Shown: in pieces, positions 36,283-45,493 of the stretch
How the letters are laid out: each line of letters begins with the position of its first letter
Numbering within the stretch: position 1 is the stretch's first letter
Assembly (NCBI RefSeq): GCF_009856525.1
Contig: NZ_CP047224.1
Coordinates: 62,001 to 126,000, forward strand
Source of the DNA: Neorickettsia findlayensis
Lineage (GTDB): Bacteria; Pseudomonadota; Alphaproteobacteria; Rickettsiales; Anaplasmataceae
DNA: 64,000 bases
Reading direction: 5' to 3'
Made by a program: the position numbers and the translations under genes
The notes under the pieces: model-generated
Databases searched by the model: none
Told to the model about the DNA's origin: nothing
Seen by the model: the letters and a program-made list of their open reading frames with translations, nothing else

Positions 36283-37932
36283 TTGAAGAAAATACTGATA
36301 GACTCAAGAGAAGGTGAAACCAGGCTTGCTATTCTTAGGGGTGGTCTCCTTGTTGGATACGATTGTGAGCATACTACTAATTTACCTCAAAAGGGAAATA
36401 TATACCTGGGAGTAATTTTTAAGGTTGACGATTCTCTACAAGCCGCTTTTGTTGAGTATTTACCTGGTGAATACGGCTTTTTGCCATTTTCTGAAATTCC
36501 AGTAGTTTACTTTGACCTGCTTGAAGAAGTTAAAGCAAATGCGATAGCTGAGGGCAAGCACGTCAACTTATACAAGCATTTTAATGCGACCGAGGTGGTC
36601 AAAAAGGGACTTGTTCTTTTCGTGCAAGTGACAAAGGAGAAGAGAAGGGCCAAAGATGTTACTTTGACAGCATATGTAAAACTGCCTGGTAGGTATTGCG
36701 TCCTGATGCCATTTTTGAAGGATTTGATCTTGTCTAAGCAAATTGTGGACGAGCAGGCCGTCAGTAGGCTAACGCGTTTTGCTGAGGAAGAAATGGCAGA
36801 TAGGAAATACGGTGTTGTATTCAAGTCGTATTGCGCAAATGCTGATAAAAAAAATGTTTTGGGGGACTACTGTTCGTTGCTTTCCGAGTGGGAGAAGGTA
36901 GTTTTGCAGAGTGATAAAAGCAAGGCACCAAGACTCGTTTTCCGTGAAGCCAATCTTGTGAAAAAATTCTTGAGAGATTCATACGACGGAAGTGTAGGGG
37001 AAGTCATCGTTAATCACAGTGATGTCTACCGGGAAGCAAAGGATTACATACAGAATTCTCTTCACTTTGAAAATCCTAATATCACACTCTATTCAGATAC
37101 TTTCCCTGTATTTGATAAGTACAAAGTTGAACCTCAAGTTGAAAGTTTATATGAAGAGACAATTTATTTGAGAAACGGTGGTTATATCGTCATCAACGGT
37201 ACTGAAGCTCTAACAGCAGTAGATGTGAACTCTGGGAGGATGAAGAAAGAGAGCAATATCGAGGAGACTGCTTATAAGGTGAATATGGAAGCAGTTGCTG
37301 AGATTGTCCGCCATCTTGAACTTAGGGGAATTGCTGGCATTGTCGTGATCGATTTCATTGACATGAATAATTCCAAATACATGTTGAATGTTGAAAAAGC
37401 GTTGCAGGATGCTTTCAAAAGATATAGGGCGAGGGTGCAGATTGCCCCAATTAATAAATTCGGACTTATTGCGCTTTCTAAACAGAGGACCAAACACAAT
37501 ATTCTTGACTCTCACACTGTGAAATGTCCTTACTGTGAAGGCAAGGGTAAAGTGCTAAAGCTTGAGCATCAGGTTCGTAAGGTTTTTTCAGCTATATACT
37601 CAGCACCTCGCTGCAGGGAAGTTATTGTGACTGCCAATCCTGAATTAGCGATAGCCATATTCAATGGTTATCGCAAGATGCTGGCTCAAGCAGAAGAAGT
37701 TGTGGGAGGAAGCATAGTTTTCAAGATTGATGAAAAACTCGGGCTTGCAAAGGGCTTCGAGATTGCCTTTCACGAAAAGGATGATTTACAGATATTAGAG
37801 GAAGATCAGGCTGTAATCACTGTGGAAGAGCGGGCAGATGAACAGACAGTCAAAAAGGGAAGTGCTGTGGTAAAAGTGGAATCTAGGAGATCGTGGCTTG
37901 CGTCTTGGATAAAGAAGCTCACGGGGCTGTAA
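36283..37932 (+). CDS. rng: Ribonuclease G/E family endoribonuclease (549 aa)
   Basis: Single-strand-specific endoribonuclease of rRNA maturation and mRNA decay. The N-terminal part has the S1-like RNA-binding region (GNIYLGVIFKVDDSLQAAFV). The catalytic domain carries TAVDVNSGR and VVIDFIDM with the metal-binding aspartates, and the CPYCEGKG zinc-link. There is no long C-terminal scaffold, so its size is close to RNase G. The start is TTG, preceded by AAGGGAAG. It converges on the next gene with a 13-base gap. Confidence 0.94.
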   Translation: MKKILIDSREGETRLAILRGGLLVGYDCEHTTNLPQKGNIYLGVIFKVDDSLQAAFVEYLPGEYGFLPFSEIPVVYFDLLEEVKANAIAEGKHVNLYKHFNATEVVKKGLVLFVQVTKEKRRAKDVTLTAYVKLPGRYCVLMPFLKDLILSKQIVDEQAVSRLTRFAEEEMADRKYGVVFKSYCANADKKNVLGDYCSLLSEWEKVVLQSDKSKAPRLVFREANLVKKFLRDSYDGSVGEVIVNHSDVYREAKDYIQNSLHFENPNITLYSDTFPVFDKYKVEPQVESLYEETIYLRNGGYIVINGTEALTAVDVNSGRMKKESNIEETAYKVNMEAVAEIVRHLELRGIAGIVVIDFIDMNNSKYMLNVEKALQDAFKRYRARVQIAPINKFGLIALSKQRTKHNILDSHTVKCPYCEGKGKVLKLEHQVRKVFSAIYSAPRCREVIVTANPELAIAIFNGYRKMLAQAEEVVGGSIVFKIDEKLGLAKGFEIAFHEKDDLQILEEDQAVITVEERADEQTVKKGSAVVKVESRRSWLASWIKKLTGL

Positions 37933-37945
37933 GGAAAGTCCGTAT

Positions 37946-39193
37946 TCAAGAACCTTGATCTCTTCTTTTATGCTTAAGGAGAGTCGATGTAAGCAGTATT
38001 ACGAACAATCCACCGGATAAGATACTAAGGCTGCCCCCGAAGAAAAAGATACCCTTAAACAATGTGGTACTTTCTCCTACCATTCCAGCGCTTTTTCTGA
38101 GTGCACCGTATCCGCCCATGAGAAGTAGGCCGGTAATGTGTGCAAATTGCCCAATGCTATATGTAGTAAGCTGCGCAATAGGGAGTTTTGAAGATAATGT
38201 TCCCGTAATATGGTAAGCGAATGCCATGAAAGCAAGAGTGATCCCAATGATTGAACCGTGGTAGTGAGCTGGGATAACGACATTGCTTTCCCTAATGAGA
38301 AAGCCTAAAAGTCCACCATAGATGAAAAGGCATGCTGAGAAAGCAAAAGCAGCAATATTAGGCCAATCCACTTTTTGTTTTGGAAGAGAGAGTAGGTAAA
38401 AAGTAAAAATGATTGGCGCGACACTACCTAGAACACGCATGTGATAAGTGAAAATCTGCATGAGAATTTCACTATCAGAGGAGAAGAAGAAATATAATAC
38501 TGGAGTTGGCAAAACAGCTAGTAAGTTAAATAAAGACAGCCCGTGCAAGGTCCTATCAGACGTATTTATACCTAGGAGTGTCGCGTATACTAGCATCAGT
38601 GCTTGGCAAAACACAAACTGCAGTATGTGTCCGCCTCCCCAGAAGAGATACTCATAAAAGTTATACAATGTGATGCCACTTGTCATCCTCGTGTACGCAA
38701 GACAAATGCACAGTTGTGAGATTAAAAAAATTAGCGCGGTGATTCGTTCACATTCTCCTATGGTCCTACTGCACAGCGTGTTGATGGCGCTTACAGAGAG
38801 TCCAAATGAAAGTAGTGATAGCCCTAAAGCGTAAGGTAGATTGTCCAAGAAGGGGATGTAGTTGTTTTTTAATACGTATGTCTCCGGGATAAAGCCTGCA
38901 AGAAAAATGAAAATCACTCCTAGCAAACATAACTTGTAGCTGAATTTTTGAAAATGCCCATCGCCTACTGTTGTAGCAGTGGTAATAGCTAGCATCCACG
39001 CGTTGATTCCGAGTGTCACATGTACGACGAGTGAAACATCAAAAATATTTGGGAGTAAACCAACGAAGAATGGTAACCTCAGTAGGACGACAAATAGGGA
39101 GAAAATCCCTGATAGGCCTAAAGCCAGGATACCGAGAGAGAGCCATTTCTGCTTCATAATAGACGTAAAAAGGACAACTCCTGTGTATAGCAC
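37946..39193 (-). CDS. Heme-copper oxidase subunit I-like membrane protein (about 415 aa)
   Basis: About twelve hydrophobic segments. Histidine motifs occur in the order of heme-copper oxidases: VVHVTLG in an early helix, WGGGHILQ at the place of the W-x-x-GHPEVY motif, FTYHMRVLG at the place of the double-His helix, and IPAHYHGSIIG at the place of the HFH motif. The cross-linked tyrosine after GGGH is replaced by phenylalanine, and the double His is Tyr-His, so classical oxygen reduction is doubtful. No other oxidase subunit is adjacent. The start is uncertain (GTG at 39193 or ATG at 39157). Function unproven. Confidence 0.7.
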   Translation of the reverse strand: MLYTGVVLFTSIMKQKWLSLGILALGLSGIFSLFVVLLRLPFFVGLLPNIFDVSLVVHVTLGINAWMLAITTATTVGDGHFQKFSYKLCLLGVIFIFLAGFIPETYVLKNNYIPFLDNLPYALGLSLLSFGLSVSAINTLCSRTIGECERITALIFLISQLCICLAYTRMTSGITLYNFYEYLFWGGGHILQFVFCQALMLVYATLLGINTSDRTLHGLSLFNLLAVLPTPVLYFFFSSDSEILMQIFTYHMRVLGSVAPIIFTFYLLSLPKQKVDWPNIAAFAFSACLFIYGGLLGFLIRESNVVIPAHYHGSIIGITLAFMAFAYHITGTLSSKLPIAQLTTYSIGQFAHITGLLLMGGYGALRKSAGMVGESTTLFKGIFFFGGSLSILSGGLFVILLTSTLLKHKRRDQGS

Positions 39194-39408
39194 CGAAATT
39201 AACTAGACGGAAGAGATATCACGCTTCACAAAAGGGTGTAGACTTAGTCCGGCCGATTGGCAAATAGGTTTGCTGCTCACAATTGGACGCAAGTTCCTGA
39301 TACAAATAGTTTTTCTAATACTTTTAGTGTTCTAGATGAATTAGTAAGATAGCATGGCACATAGAAACTGTAGTATACTCTTCGACTCTGTAGCTCACCG
39401 TTATTTCT

Positions 39409-40251
39409 ATGGATTACGAAGCTTTGGAAAAAATAGTTGAATTTGCGCTCAATGAAGATCTAGGTCTCGGTTGTGATATAACAACTGAGAATACACTTTC
39501 CTGTGATTTAGTTGCGTCTTTCGAGGTGAATGCACGCAAGGAAACGGTAGCATGTGTGGAACCCTTGGCAAAAGTAATTTTTGGTCAATCAGGAATAGAA
39601 TACTTTCTCAACAAGGAAGATGGCGATCGTGTTCTTCCTGGGGAATGTATTATACGAGGATGTGGTAGTGCCCGTCTGCTACTTAGAATAGAACGTGTGT
39701 TTCTCAATTTTATTCAAAGGAGTTGCGCAGTCGCAGCTGCAACAAAGCAATTTGTCGACGCGGTGTCTCACACAAAAGTAAAAATACGAGATACGCGGAA
39801 AACGACGCCAGGTATGCGCTGTGTGGAAAGATACGCTGTTAAGGTCGGTGGAGGAGAAAGCTATCGTAACTCACTAAATGATATGGTCTTGTTGAAAGAT
39901 AATCATATAGCAATTTGTGGTAGCGTGACCGCTGCTGTATACAATTTGAAGGAGTCGCTTGGGGATATTTATATCACCGCCGAGTGTGACACATTTGATC
40001 AGGTGAAAGAAGCATTATCCGTGCACGTTGACTCAATTCTTTTAGATAACATGTCGGTTAAGGAAATTGTTGATTGTGTTACGTATATAAGAAATGTATC
40101 ACCACGTGTGAAAATTGATGCTTCTGGGGGTATTACGCTTGCCACAGTGAAAGAAATTGCTGAAACAGGTGTAGATTTTATCTCGGTGGGAATGTTAACG
40201 CATTCTATCGTCAGCGCAGATATTGGTATCGATATAAAAGCAAGGCTCTGA
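39409..40251 (+). CDS. nadC: Nicotinate-nucleotide pyrophosphorylase (quinolinate phosphoribosyltransferase)
   Basis: NadC makes nicotinate mononucleotide from quinolinate and PRPP, the last dedicated step of de novo NAD synthesis. The 280-residue protein shows the EDLGLGCDITTENT start, RDTRKTTPGMR with active-site residues, AVKVGGGESYRNSLNDMVLLKDNH, and the C-terminal DASGGI and VDFISVG strands. The start ATG fits the family. It lies alone, 150 bases before rpsP. nadE, the final enzyme, is also in this window. Confidence 0.97.
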   Translation: MDYEALEKIVEFALNEDLGLGCDITTENTLSCDLVASFEVNARKETVACVEPLAKVIFGQSGIEYFLNKEDGDRVLPGECIIRGCGSARLLLRIERVFLNFIQRSCAVAAATKQFVDAVSHTKVKIRDTRKTTPGMRCVERYAVKVGGGESYRNSLNDMVLLKDNHIAICGSVTAAVYNLKESLGDIYITAECDTFDQVKEALSVHVDSILLDNMSVKEIVDCVTYIRNVSPRVKIDASGGITLATVKEIAETGVDFISVGMLTHSIVSADIGIDIKARL

Positions 40252-40401
40252 TTTACACGGAATGTCTCTTGGGGTGTACTAAAGGATTTTTTGAGTTCTT
40301 CCGCTTTGAATTATGAAGTTCTGAAGCCGGAAGCTCCCTCTTTGATAATTGAAATCTTCCCCGTAGTTGGTTAGAATCACCTGATGTATTACTTAGTGTT
40401 T

Positions 40402-40641
40402 ATGCTCAAAATAAGGCTAGCAAGATTCGGGAGAAAAAAGCGTCCGTACTACAAGATTGTGGTTGCGAACAGTTCTGCTCCAAGGGATGGAAAGTTTTTG
40501 GAACAAGTTGGCAGTTATAATCCCCTTTTGTCGAAGGATGATCCTCTGCGTGTTTGTTTGGATGTGGAACGTATCCGGTACTGGACCAGTGTTGGTGCAA
40601 AGCCTACTGAGAGGGTTGCTAAGTTTGTTACCTCCGTTTGA
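40402..40641 (+). CDS. rpsP: 30S ribosomal protein S16
   Basis: 79 residues starting [17 protein letters not shown], the conserved S16 N-terminus, with [18 protein letters not shown] and a helix ending in the usual GAKPTERV. The frame extends to an ATG at 40384, but homologues favour 40402. The stop overlaps or abuts the start of rimM, the normal order in bacteria. The usual following trmD and rplS are absent. Confidence 0.97.
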   Translation: MLKIRLARFGRKKRPYYKIVVANSSAPRDGKFLEQVGSYNPLLSKDDPLRVCLDVERIRYWTSVGAKPTERVAKFVTSV

Positions 40642-40646
40642 ATGAC

Positions 40647-41129
40647 ATGGTTTGTGCGGGGCGAGTCACTTCTACGCATGGCGTGAGGGGTTGTGTGCGC
40701 TTCCGTTCCTACATGAGTGCTGATTTTAAATTTCCGGGAATCGATCTGTCCATTGGCGGTGTTTCTTATACCGTATGTGGCGCGTTTAGCCGAAGGTTCC
40801 CTATGCTTGTCCTTACCCTGTCACGTGTTGGTAGTGCATGTGAGGCCGAAAAGCTGGTAGGACTTGATGTCTTTTTGTCTAAGTCGTTGCTTCCCACATT
40901 ACAAGCAGGTGAGTATTACTGTGGGGATCTAGTAGGTCTAGCCGTGTATTCTTCCGAGGAACATGTCGGTTATGTCTCGATGTTGTATAATTTTGGTGCG
41001 GCAGCTGAGGTGCTCGAGATTATTCTTCTGTCCGGTAAAAAAGTCATGGTACCTTTTACTAGCGCATGTGTGGCGGACATTGATTTGAATAAAGAGCGTG
41101 TAGAAGTTGTGTTCCCTCAAGAGATATAG
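40647..41129 (+). CDS. rimM: Ribosome maturation factor RimM
   Basis: RimM assists assembly of the 30S head around S19. It starts VCAGRVTSTHGVRGCVR, the typical RimM opening, then the beta-barrel N domain, and a C-terminal PRC-barrel with YYCGDLVGLAVYS and KKVMVPFTSACV. I chose the ATG at 40647; a TTG at 40638 overlapping the rpsP stop is also in frame. About 160 residues, a normal size. It is coupled to rpsP and followed six bases later by rmuC. Confidence 0.95.
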   Translation: MVCAGRVTSTHGVRGCVRFRSYMSADFKFPGIDLSIGGVSYTVCGAFSRRFPMLVLTLSRVGSACEAEKLVGLDVFLSKSLLPTLQAGEYYCGDLVGLAVYSSEEHVGYVSMLYNFGAAAEVLEIILLSGKKVMVPFTSACVADIDLNKERVEVVFPQEI

Positions 41130-41134
41130 TTGCC

Positions 41135-42361
41135 ATGTTGCTGTTTCTTGTACTAACCAACGTCCTATTAGTGTTGATATCTCTTTACCTGCTTTATGTT
41201 AAGGTGCGCACAAGTACCATTTTAGAAAATGAACAGGAAAAACTCGATAAAGCTCTTCTCGAGTTGTCTGAGTTTGAATCTATCTGTAGAAAGCAGGAAG
41301 AAGAGAATACTAACCTTATGAGACAGGTTGTCCAACTTGAGTCGGAGAAAAAAAGTTTTGAATATTCTCAAAAGGCCATGTATGCTGAGTTTGAAACCAT
41401 GGCTAGCAAGATCCTTGAAAGTAGTGCAATTCGCCTTAAGGAGCAGTCTGTTAGTGATATAGGTGGGCTCTTAGAGCCACTTAAACTCAAGATAGCTGAA
41501 TTTGAAAAGCGAATAGAGGAATCATTTCATGCTGATATCAAAGAGAGATATTCTCTGGCGAAAGAAATTGCACGTATGGCTTCACAGACCGATAGAATGA
41601 TTGAAGAGGCAAACAAGTTGGGAAGGAGTTTGCGAGGTGACAGTAAGACCCAAGGTTCGTGGGGGGAACTTGTATTGAGCAAGATACTTGAGTGTTCGGG
41701 TCTGCAAAAAGGGCGAGACTACATGCTTCAGCAGAAGCTTGAGAACGATACTATTCCGGACGTGATCATCAATCTTCCTGATGGTAAGCACCTCGTAGTT
41801 GATGCAAAAACCCCTCTTAAGCATTATGACCTGTACATCAACACTCATGAAAAGGGACACCTAGAGAATTTCTTAAAATCCGTGAGAAACCACGTAAAAA
41901 ATCTTTCAGGAAAAGAATACCACTCTGCACAGGAACTTTTTACTCCAGGTTTCGTATTTATGTTTGTTCCGGTCGAGAGCGCTTATGCACTTGCCCTTTC
42001 TAGTGATCTTGAATTAAAAGAATTGGCCCTACGAAGTAGGGTAATGATTGTTTCACCGAACTCACTTGTAGCGATGCTACAAGCTGTGTCTTCTGTATGG
42101 AAAATAGTTGATCAAAATAAAAACGCGAATGAAATAGCTAAAAAGGCAGGTGCTATGTACGATAAATTTGTTTTATTTGTGGATGAGTTAGTGAAGATTG
42201 GGCACTCTATTGCAAATTCTGACAGACTTTATAGAAGCGCTATGAATAAGCTTAGAGATGGAAGGGGTAGCCTACTCAGTAGGGCAGAGGACTTAAAAGG
42301 TATGGGAGTCCAAACCAATAAGGAAATCAATGAAGATCGTCTATATTTGAAGTCGGAGTGA
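41135..42361 (+). CDS. rmuC: DNA recombination protein RmuC
   Basis: N-terminal membrane helix (about 2-22), a long coiled coil to about 180, then the RmuC nuclease-like domain: GSWGELVLSKILECSGL, PDVIINLPDGKHLVVDAKTP and FMFVPVESAYALAL, SPNSLVAMLQ. RmuC limits inversions at short repeats in E. coli; its biochemical action is unsettled. At 408 residues it has normal length. It follows rimM with a five-base gap and is probably cotranscribed. Confidence 0.94.
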   Translation: MLLFLVLTNVLLVLISLYLLYVKVRTSTILENEQEKLDKALLELSEFESICRKQEEENTNLMRQVVQLESEKKSFEYSQKAMYAEFETMASKILESSAIRLKEQSVSDIGGLLEPLKLKIAEFEKRIEESFHADIKERYSLAKEIARMASQTDRMIEEANKLGRSLRGDSKTQGSWGELVLSKILECSGLQKGRDYMLQQKLENDTIPDVIINLPDGKHLVVDAKTPLKHYDLYINTHEKGHLENFLKSVRNHVKNLSGKEYHSAQELFTPGFVFMFVPVESAYALALSSDLELKELALRSRVMIVSPNSLVAMLQAVSSVWKIVDQNKNANEIAKKAGAMYDKFVLFVDELVKIGHSIANSDRLYRSAMNKLRDGRGSLLSRAEDLKGMGVQTNKEINEDRLYLKSE

Positions 42362-42382
42362 TAAGTGTAGCCTGAACCGTGA

Positions 42383-43210
42383 CTAATACTGTGAAAGGTG
42401 AACCATTTTGGCGAAGATTCTTTTCTGTTGAAGTAGGTCGGTCTTGAAATCAAAAACTGGGTGCTCGAATAGGTTGAAGTATCTAAGTGTTGCTTTGTTA
42501 TCTATTCTCTTTACCACTCCTGCTATCCGAGACATGGGGCGGTCTGCGAACTCTGGACTGCATCCGATAGTAAAAATTACCAAAACTTTTCCAACGATAC
42601 CAACCTGGTCTCCGTATCTCATTGTTCCTTTAATGATGTCTATGACGTTACGCATCATTGTCACTGAGGTATCAGAGAGCTGTAAAAGTCCTGCTACACA
42701 ATTTTCTTGATGTTGCTGGCAAAAATGTGAAAGAAGGACGAATTCTTCTCCAGTTGAGAGTGGGTCCATTATCCTGAGAACTTCATCCATTGAATACTCA
42801 TAGTGATGTCTTGCCCTTCTAAATTCCGTAAGGTGGTCCAAGCACGAACGCTCTCTTGCTAATATCTCGTACCTCTTCTCTCTGCTGGATGTGCTACTAG
42901 AAGGGAAGATTTTTATCTTCAGTTTGATAGCCGCTCCATGCTTAGTTTTGAAATGGAGTTGCCTAGTTTTTGCAAGTACAGTTCCGATATCGATGTTGTA
43001 ATCTTCGTACTCTAGATGTTCAGTGACCTTCTTTCTATCTGTACTCTCTAAGATATCAAGAAACGGCTTTCCTTGAAGCTCGTAATAATCATAAGATAGT
43101 AACGAGAGCATAGCATTATTTGCACCAGATATGAGAGCCGTATCGTCGTCATTTCCATGAACAATCGACACGACAAGATCCCCTTTTCTCCGTGCAGCCA
43201 ATGCTTCCAC
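42383..43210 (-). CDS. PAS-domain protein with degenerate GGDEF-like region (275 aa)
   Basis: Residues ~15-115 fit a PAS sensor domain (ISGANNAMLSLLSYDYYELQG, with KPFLDI following, then the later HFKTKHGAAIKLKIKIF strand). The C-terminal half (VAGLLQLSD, then VIDIIKGTMRYGDQVGIVG, then VLVIFTIGC) has the strand/helix order of a diguanylate cyclase but lacks the GGDEF active site. It would therefore be catalytically dead, perhaps a c-di-GMP or protein sensor. The start is GTG at 43210. The assignment of the second domain is inference. Confidence 0.7.
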   Translation of the reverse strand: MEALAARRKGDLVVSIVHGNDDDTALISGANNAMLSLLSYDYYELQGKPFLDILESTDRKKVTEHLEYEDYNIDIGTVLAKTRQLHFKTKHGAAIKLKIKIFPSSSTSSREKRYEILARERSCLDHLTEFRRARHHYEYSMDEVLRIMDPLSTGEEFVLLSHFCQQHQENCVAGLLQLSDTSVTMMRNVIDIIKGTMRYGDQVGIVGKVLVIFTIGCSPEFADRPMSRIAGVVKRIDNKATLRYFNLFEHPVFDFKTDLLQQKRIFAKMVHLSQY

Positions 43211-43390
43211 AATCGTGACTTAGAAACTCCAGCTAGAGATGTTACATTAGCTTGATTAAGTTTAAATAAATTATCTTTCGTATTTTTTTGCCATAAACAA
43301 CTGGGTTTTTTCAATGTTATACGCCCCAGGATATACTATAATTTGTAATCTCCCAATTGGGTCTTTAGAAGGTCGTGTGACCTTGGATTA

Positions 43391-44206
43391 ATGTTAACGC
43401 GGTGGATTAGAAATATGACTTTTGATAGTCACCTCTCTGAATTAAGGTACAGAATGGTAGTATCCGTAATTTTTTTTCTTACTACTTTCTGCTTCTGCTA
43501 CTATTTTTCCGAGGAGATATATAAGTTTCTGCTCAAGCCACTCGCTGAAGTAGCAAATCAGCCAGAGCGCATAGCTGGTTTGAACAGTAGTTTTACCCTT
43601 ATTTACACTGGTTTAACAGAAACATTTGTCGTTTATCTCAAGGTTGCTTTCTTGGGTGCGCTTTTAGTCTCTTCTCCATTCTTCATATGGCAGATGTATA
43701 TGTTTATTGCGCCCGGCTTATATCCTGGTGAGAAAAAGGCCTTTCTTCCTTATTTAATAGCAGCACCAGTTCTTTTCATTCTTGGATGTGCAGTAGTGTA
43801 CTACTATGTTTTCCCGCTTGCTTGGAGGTTCTTTGTAAGTTTTGAGTATGACGGCAGTAAACCTGGAACTCTGCCAATAGAGTTCATGCCATCTGTTTCC
43901 GAATATCTTGACCTTGTTGTCCAATTCATGTTTGCCTTCGGTATAGCGTTCCAGTTGCCTGCTATCCTAACTTTATTGTCTCATATGGGGTTGCTTGATC
44001 ATAATGTCTTGGTAAAAAAACGTAGGTTGTCGGTTGTGTTGATATTTATTGCTGCAGCTGTTCTTACACCTCCAGACGTGCTTAGTCAGATAGGATTGGC
44101 GATTCCAATGCTATTTTTGTATGAGCTTTCAATTTTTAGTTGTAGATATGTCAGTAAAAAGAGGACGGCGCTTGAGAAGGAAAGTAAAGAGAATTCAGAA
44201 GAATAG
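43391..44206 (+). CDS. tatC: Sec-independent translocase subunit TatC
   Basis: TatC is the receptor of the twin-arginine export pathway for folded proteins. FDSHLSELRYRMV at the N-terminus is the conserved cytosolic motif. Six membrane helices follow, with FLGALLVSSPFFIWQMYMF and the helix ending LLDHNVLVKKRR. 271 residues. The start ATG lies in an AT-rich leader without a strong ribosome-binding site. tatA and tatB are not in the window. prmC follows 70 bases later. Confidence 0.96.
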   Translation: MLTRWIRNMTFDSHLSELRYRMVVSVIFFLTTFCFCYYFSEEIYKFLLKPLAEVANQPERIAGLNSSFTLIYTGLTETFVVYLKVAFLGALLVSSPFFIWQMYMFIAPGLYPGEKKAFLPYLIAAPVLFILGCAVVYYYVFPLAWRFFVSFEYDGSKPGTLPIEFMPSVSEYLDLVVQFMFAFGIAFQLPAILTLLSHMGLLDHNVLVKKRRLSVVLIFIAAAVLTPPDVLSQIGLAIPMLFLYELSIFSCRYVSKKRTALEKESKENSEE

Positions 44207-44276
44207 GAACAATGTTTTTAACGTTGTGATTATGGTCGGAGTTCTAGGTGCCATAATCTAGGTATGGACTTAATCT

Positions 44277-45149
44277 ATGGTACCTCAGATGAAAGAGAAG
44301 AATTATAATTCAGATATGGGGATCAGAGATATACTAATGACAGGGAGCAGGTATCTTGCAAACTGGTCCTCTACTCCACATCTCGATGCAGAGCTTTTAC
44401 TTGCTCATGTGTTATCTTTGAAGCGTGAGCAGCTGATACTGTATTACAATGAGGAGGTAACAGAAGCACAAGTAATGGACTTTAGAAGGTTGTTGGAACT
44501 TAGAAAAAGTCATTCTGTTGCGGCCATTGTCGGTGAAAAAGAGTTCTGGAAGTACAGCTTTGCCGTTAATAAGGATGTTTTAATCCCGCGTCCGGATACA
44601 GAAACGATACTGGTAGCTCTTTTGTCTCGCTATCAAAAGCTTAATCGCCCTTTAAAAATAGTGGAGTTAGGTACTGGAAGTGGTTGTGTTATTATTTCGA
44701 TACTGAAGGAGTTCAGAAATGCGTTGGGGTTTGGTTTTGAAAAGTCAAGGGCCGCTTTTCATCTCAGCATGCGTAACATGCTCAAATATGGTTTGTGTGC
44801 TCGTTTGAAACTATATAGGCTCGACTTTAACACCGCAACGAGGGTCCTTTCATGCAAAGTGGACGTAATTGTTAGCAATCCCCCTTACATAAGACGCAGT
44901 GAAATTCCCTATCTCCAGCCAGAAGTACAAAATGAGCCTCGCATTGCATTGGATGGAGGGTTCAATGGTATATTGCCCTATTTCTCTATCTTGAGGCTTG
45001 CAAGCAAGATACTATGCCCGGGTGGAGAAATTTTTCTAGAAATTGGCAGCAGCTGGAGAGATTCAATAGTGTCGGCCGACTGTCCTTTTAAAATTGTTGA
45101 AAGGTATCGTGACTTATCCGGAGCGGAACGTGTTCTCGTTTTGAGATAA
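44277..45149 (+). CDS. prmC: Peptide chain release factor N5-glutamine methyltransferase
   Basis: PrmC (HemK) methylates the GGQ glutamine of release factors. The N-terminal helical domain has LDAELLLAHVLSLKREQL. The S-adenosylmethionine motif is VELGTGSGCVIISIL, and the catalytic NPPYIRRSE follows near residue 201. The usual partner prfA is not adjacent. In-frame ATGs at 44277, 44289 and 44316 are possible starts. Confidence 0.95.
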   Translation: MVPQMKEKNYNSDMGIRDILMTGSRYLANWSSTPHLDAELLLAHVLSLKREQLILYYNEEVTEAQVMDFRRLLELRKSHSVAAIVGEKEFWKYSFAVNKDVLIPRPDTETILVALLSRYQKLNRPLKIVELGTGSGCVIISILKEFRNALGFGFEKSRAAFHLSMRNMLKYGLCARLKLYRLDFNTATRVLSCKVDVIVSNPPYIRRSEIPYLQPEVQNEPRIALDGGFNGILPYFSILRLASKILCPGGEIFLEIGSSWRDSIVSADCPFKIVERYRDLSGAERVLVLR

Positions 45150-45493
45150 GTTTATCGCAAAACATTTAAGTGTGATTTGTTGATCTCGTTTTTCATTTCA
45201 TTCTGCTGTCAAGTAGCTAAAAAATACATTTCAAAATATATTTTTTAAAAAAGTGTACTTTTCAAAAAAGTGATGATAAAATCGCGTGCGTGTTGATATA
45301 ATTTTATAGCAAGTAATGGATTTAAGCCTACTGTCGTTGGAAATTGGGGCGTGTCACTGTGTACCACCTGAAGGTGAAGCTTCTGTTGCGATTTGTCCAT
45401 GTTTAATTGTAAAATCTGACCTTGGTACAAGTGAATAGCGTCTTTGTAGGTCCTTTTTTCTTTGTAGTACGGTAGTAGAAGTACTACCCCCCA
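45150..45493. other. 344-bp gap between convergent genes
   Basis: AT-rich stretch (poly-A/T runs around 45220-45270) without a supported gene or a clear hairpin. Confidence 0.4.
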
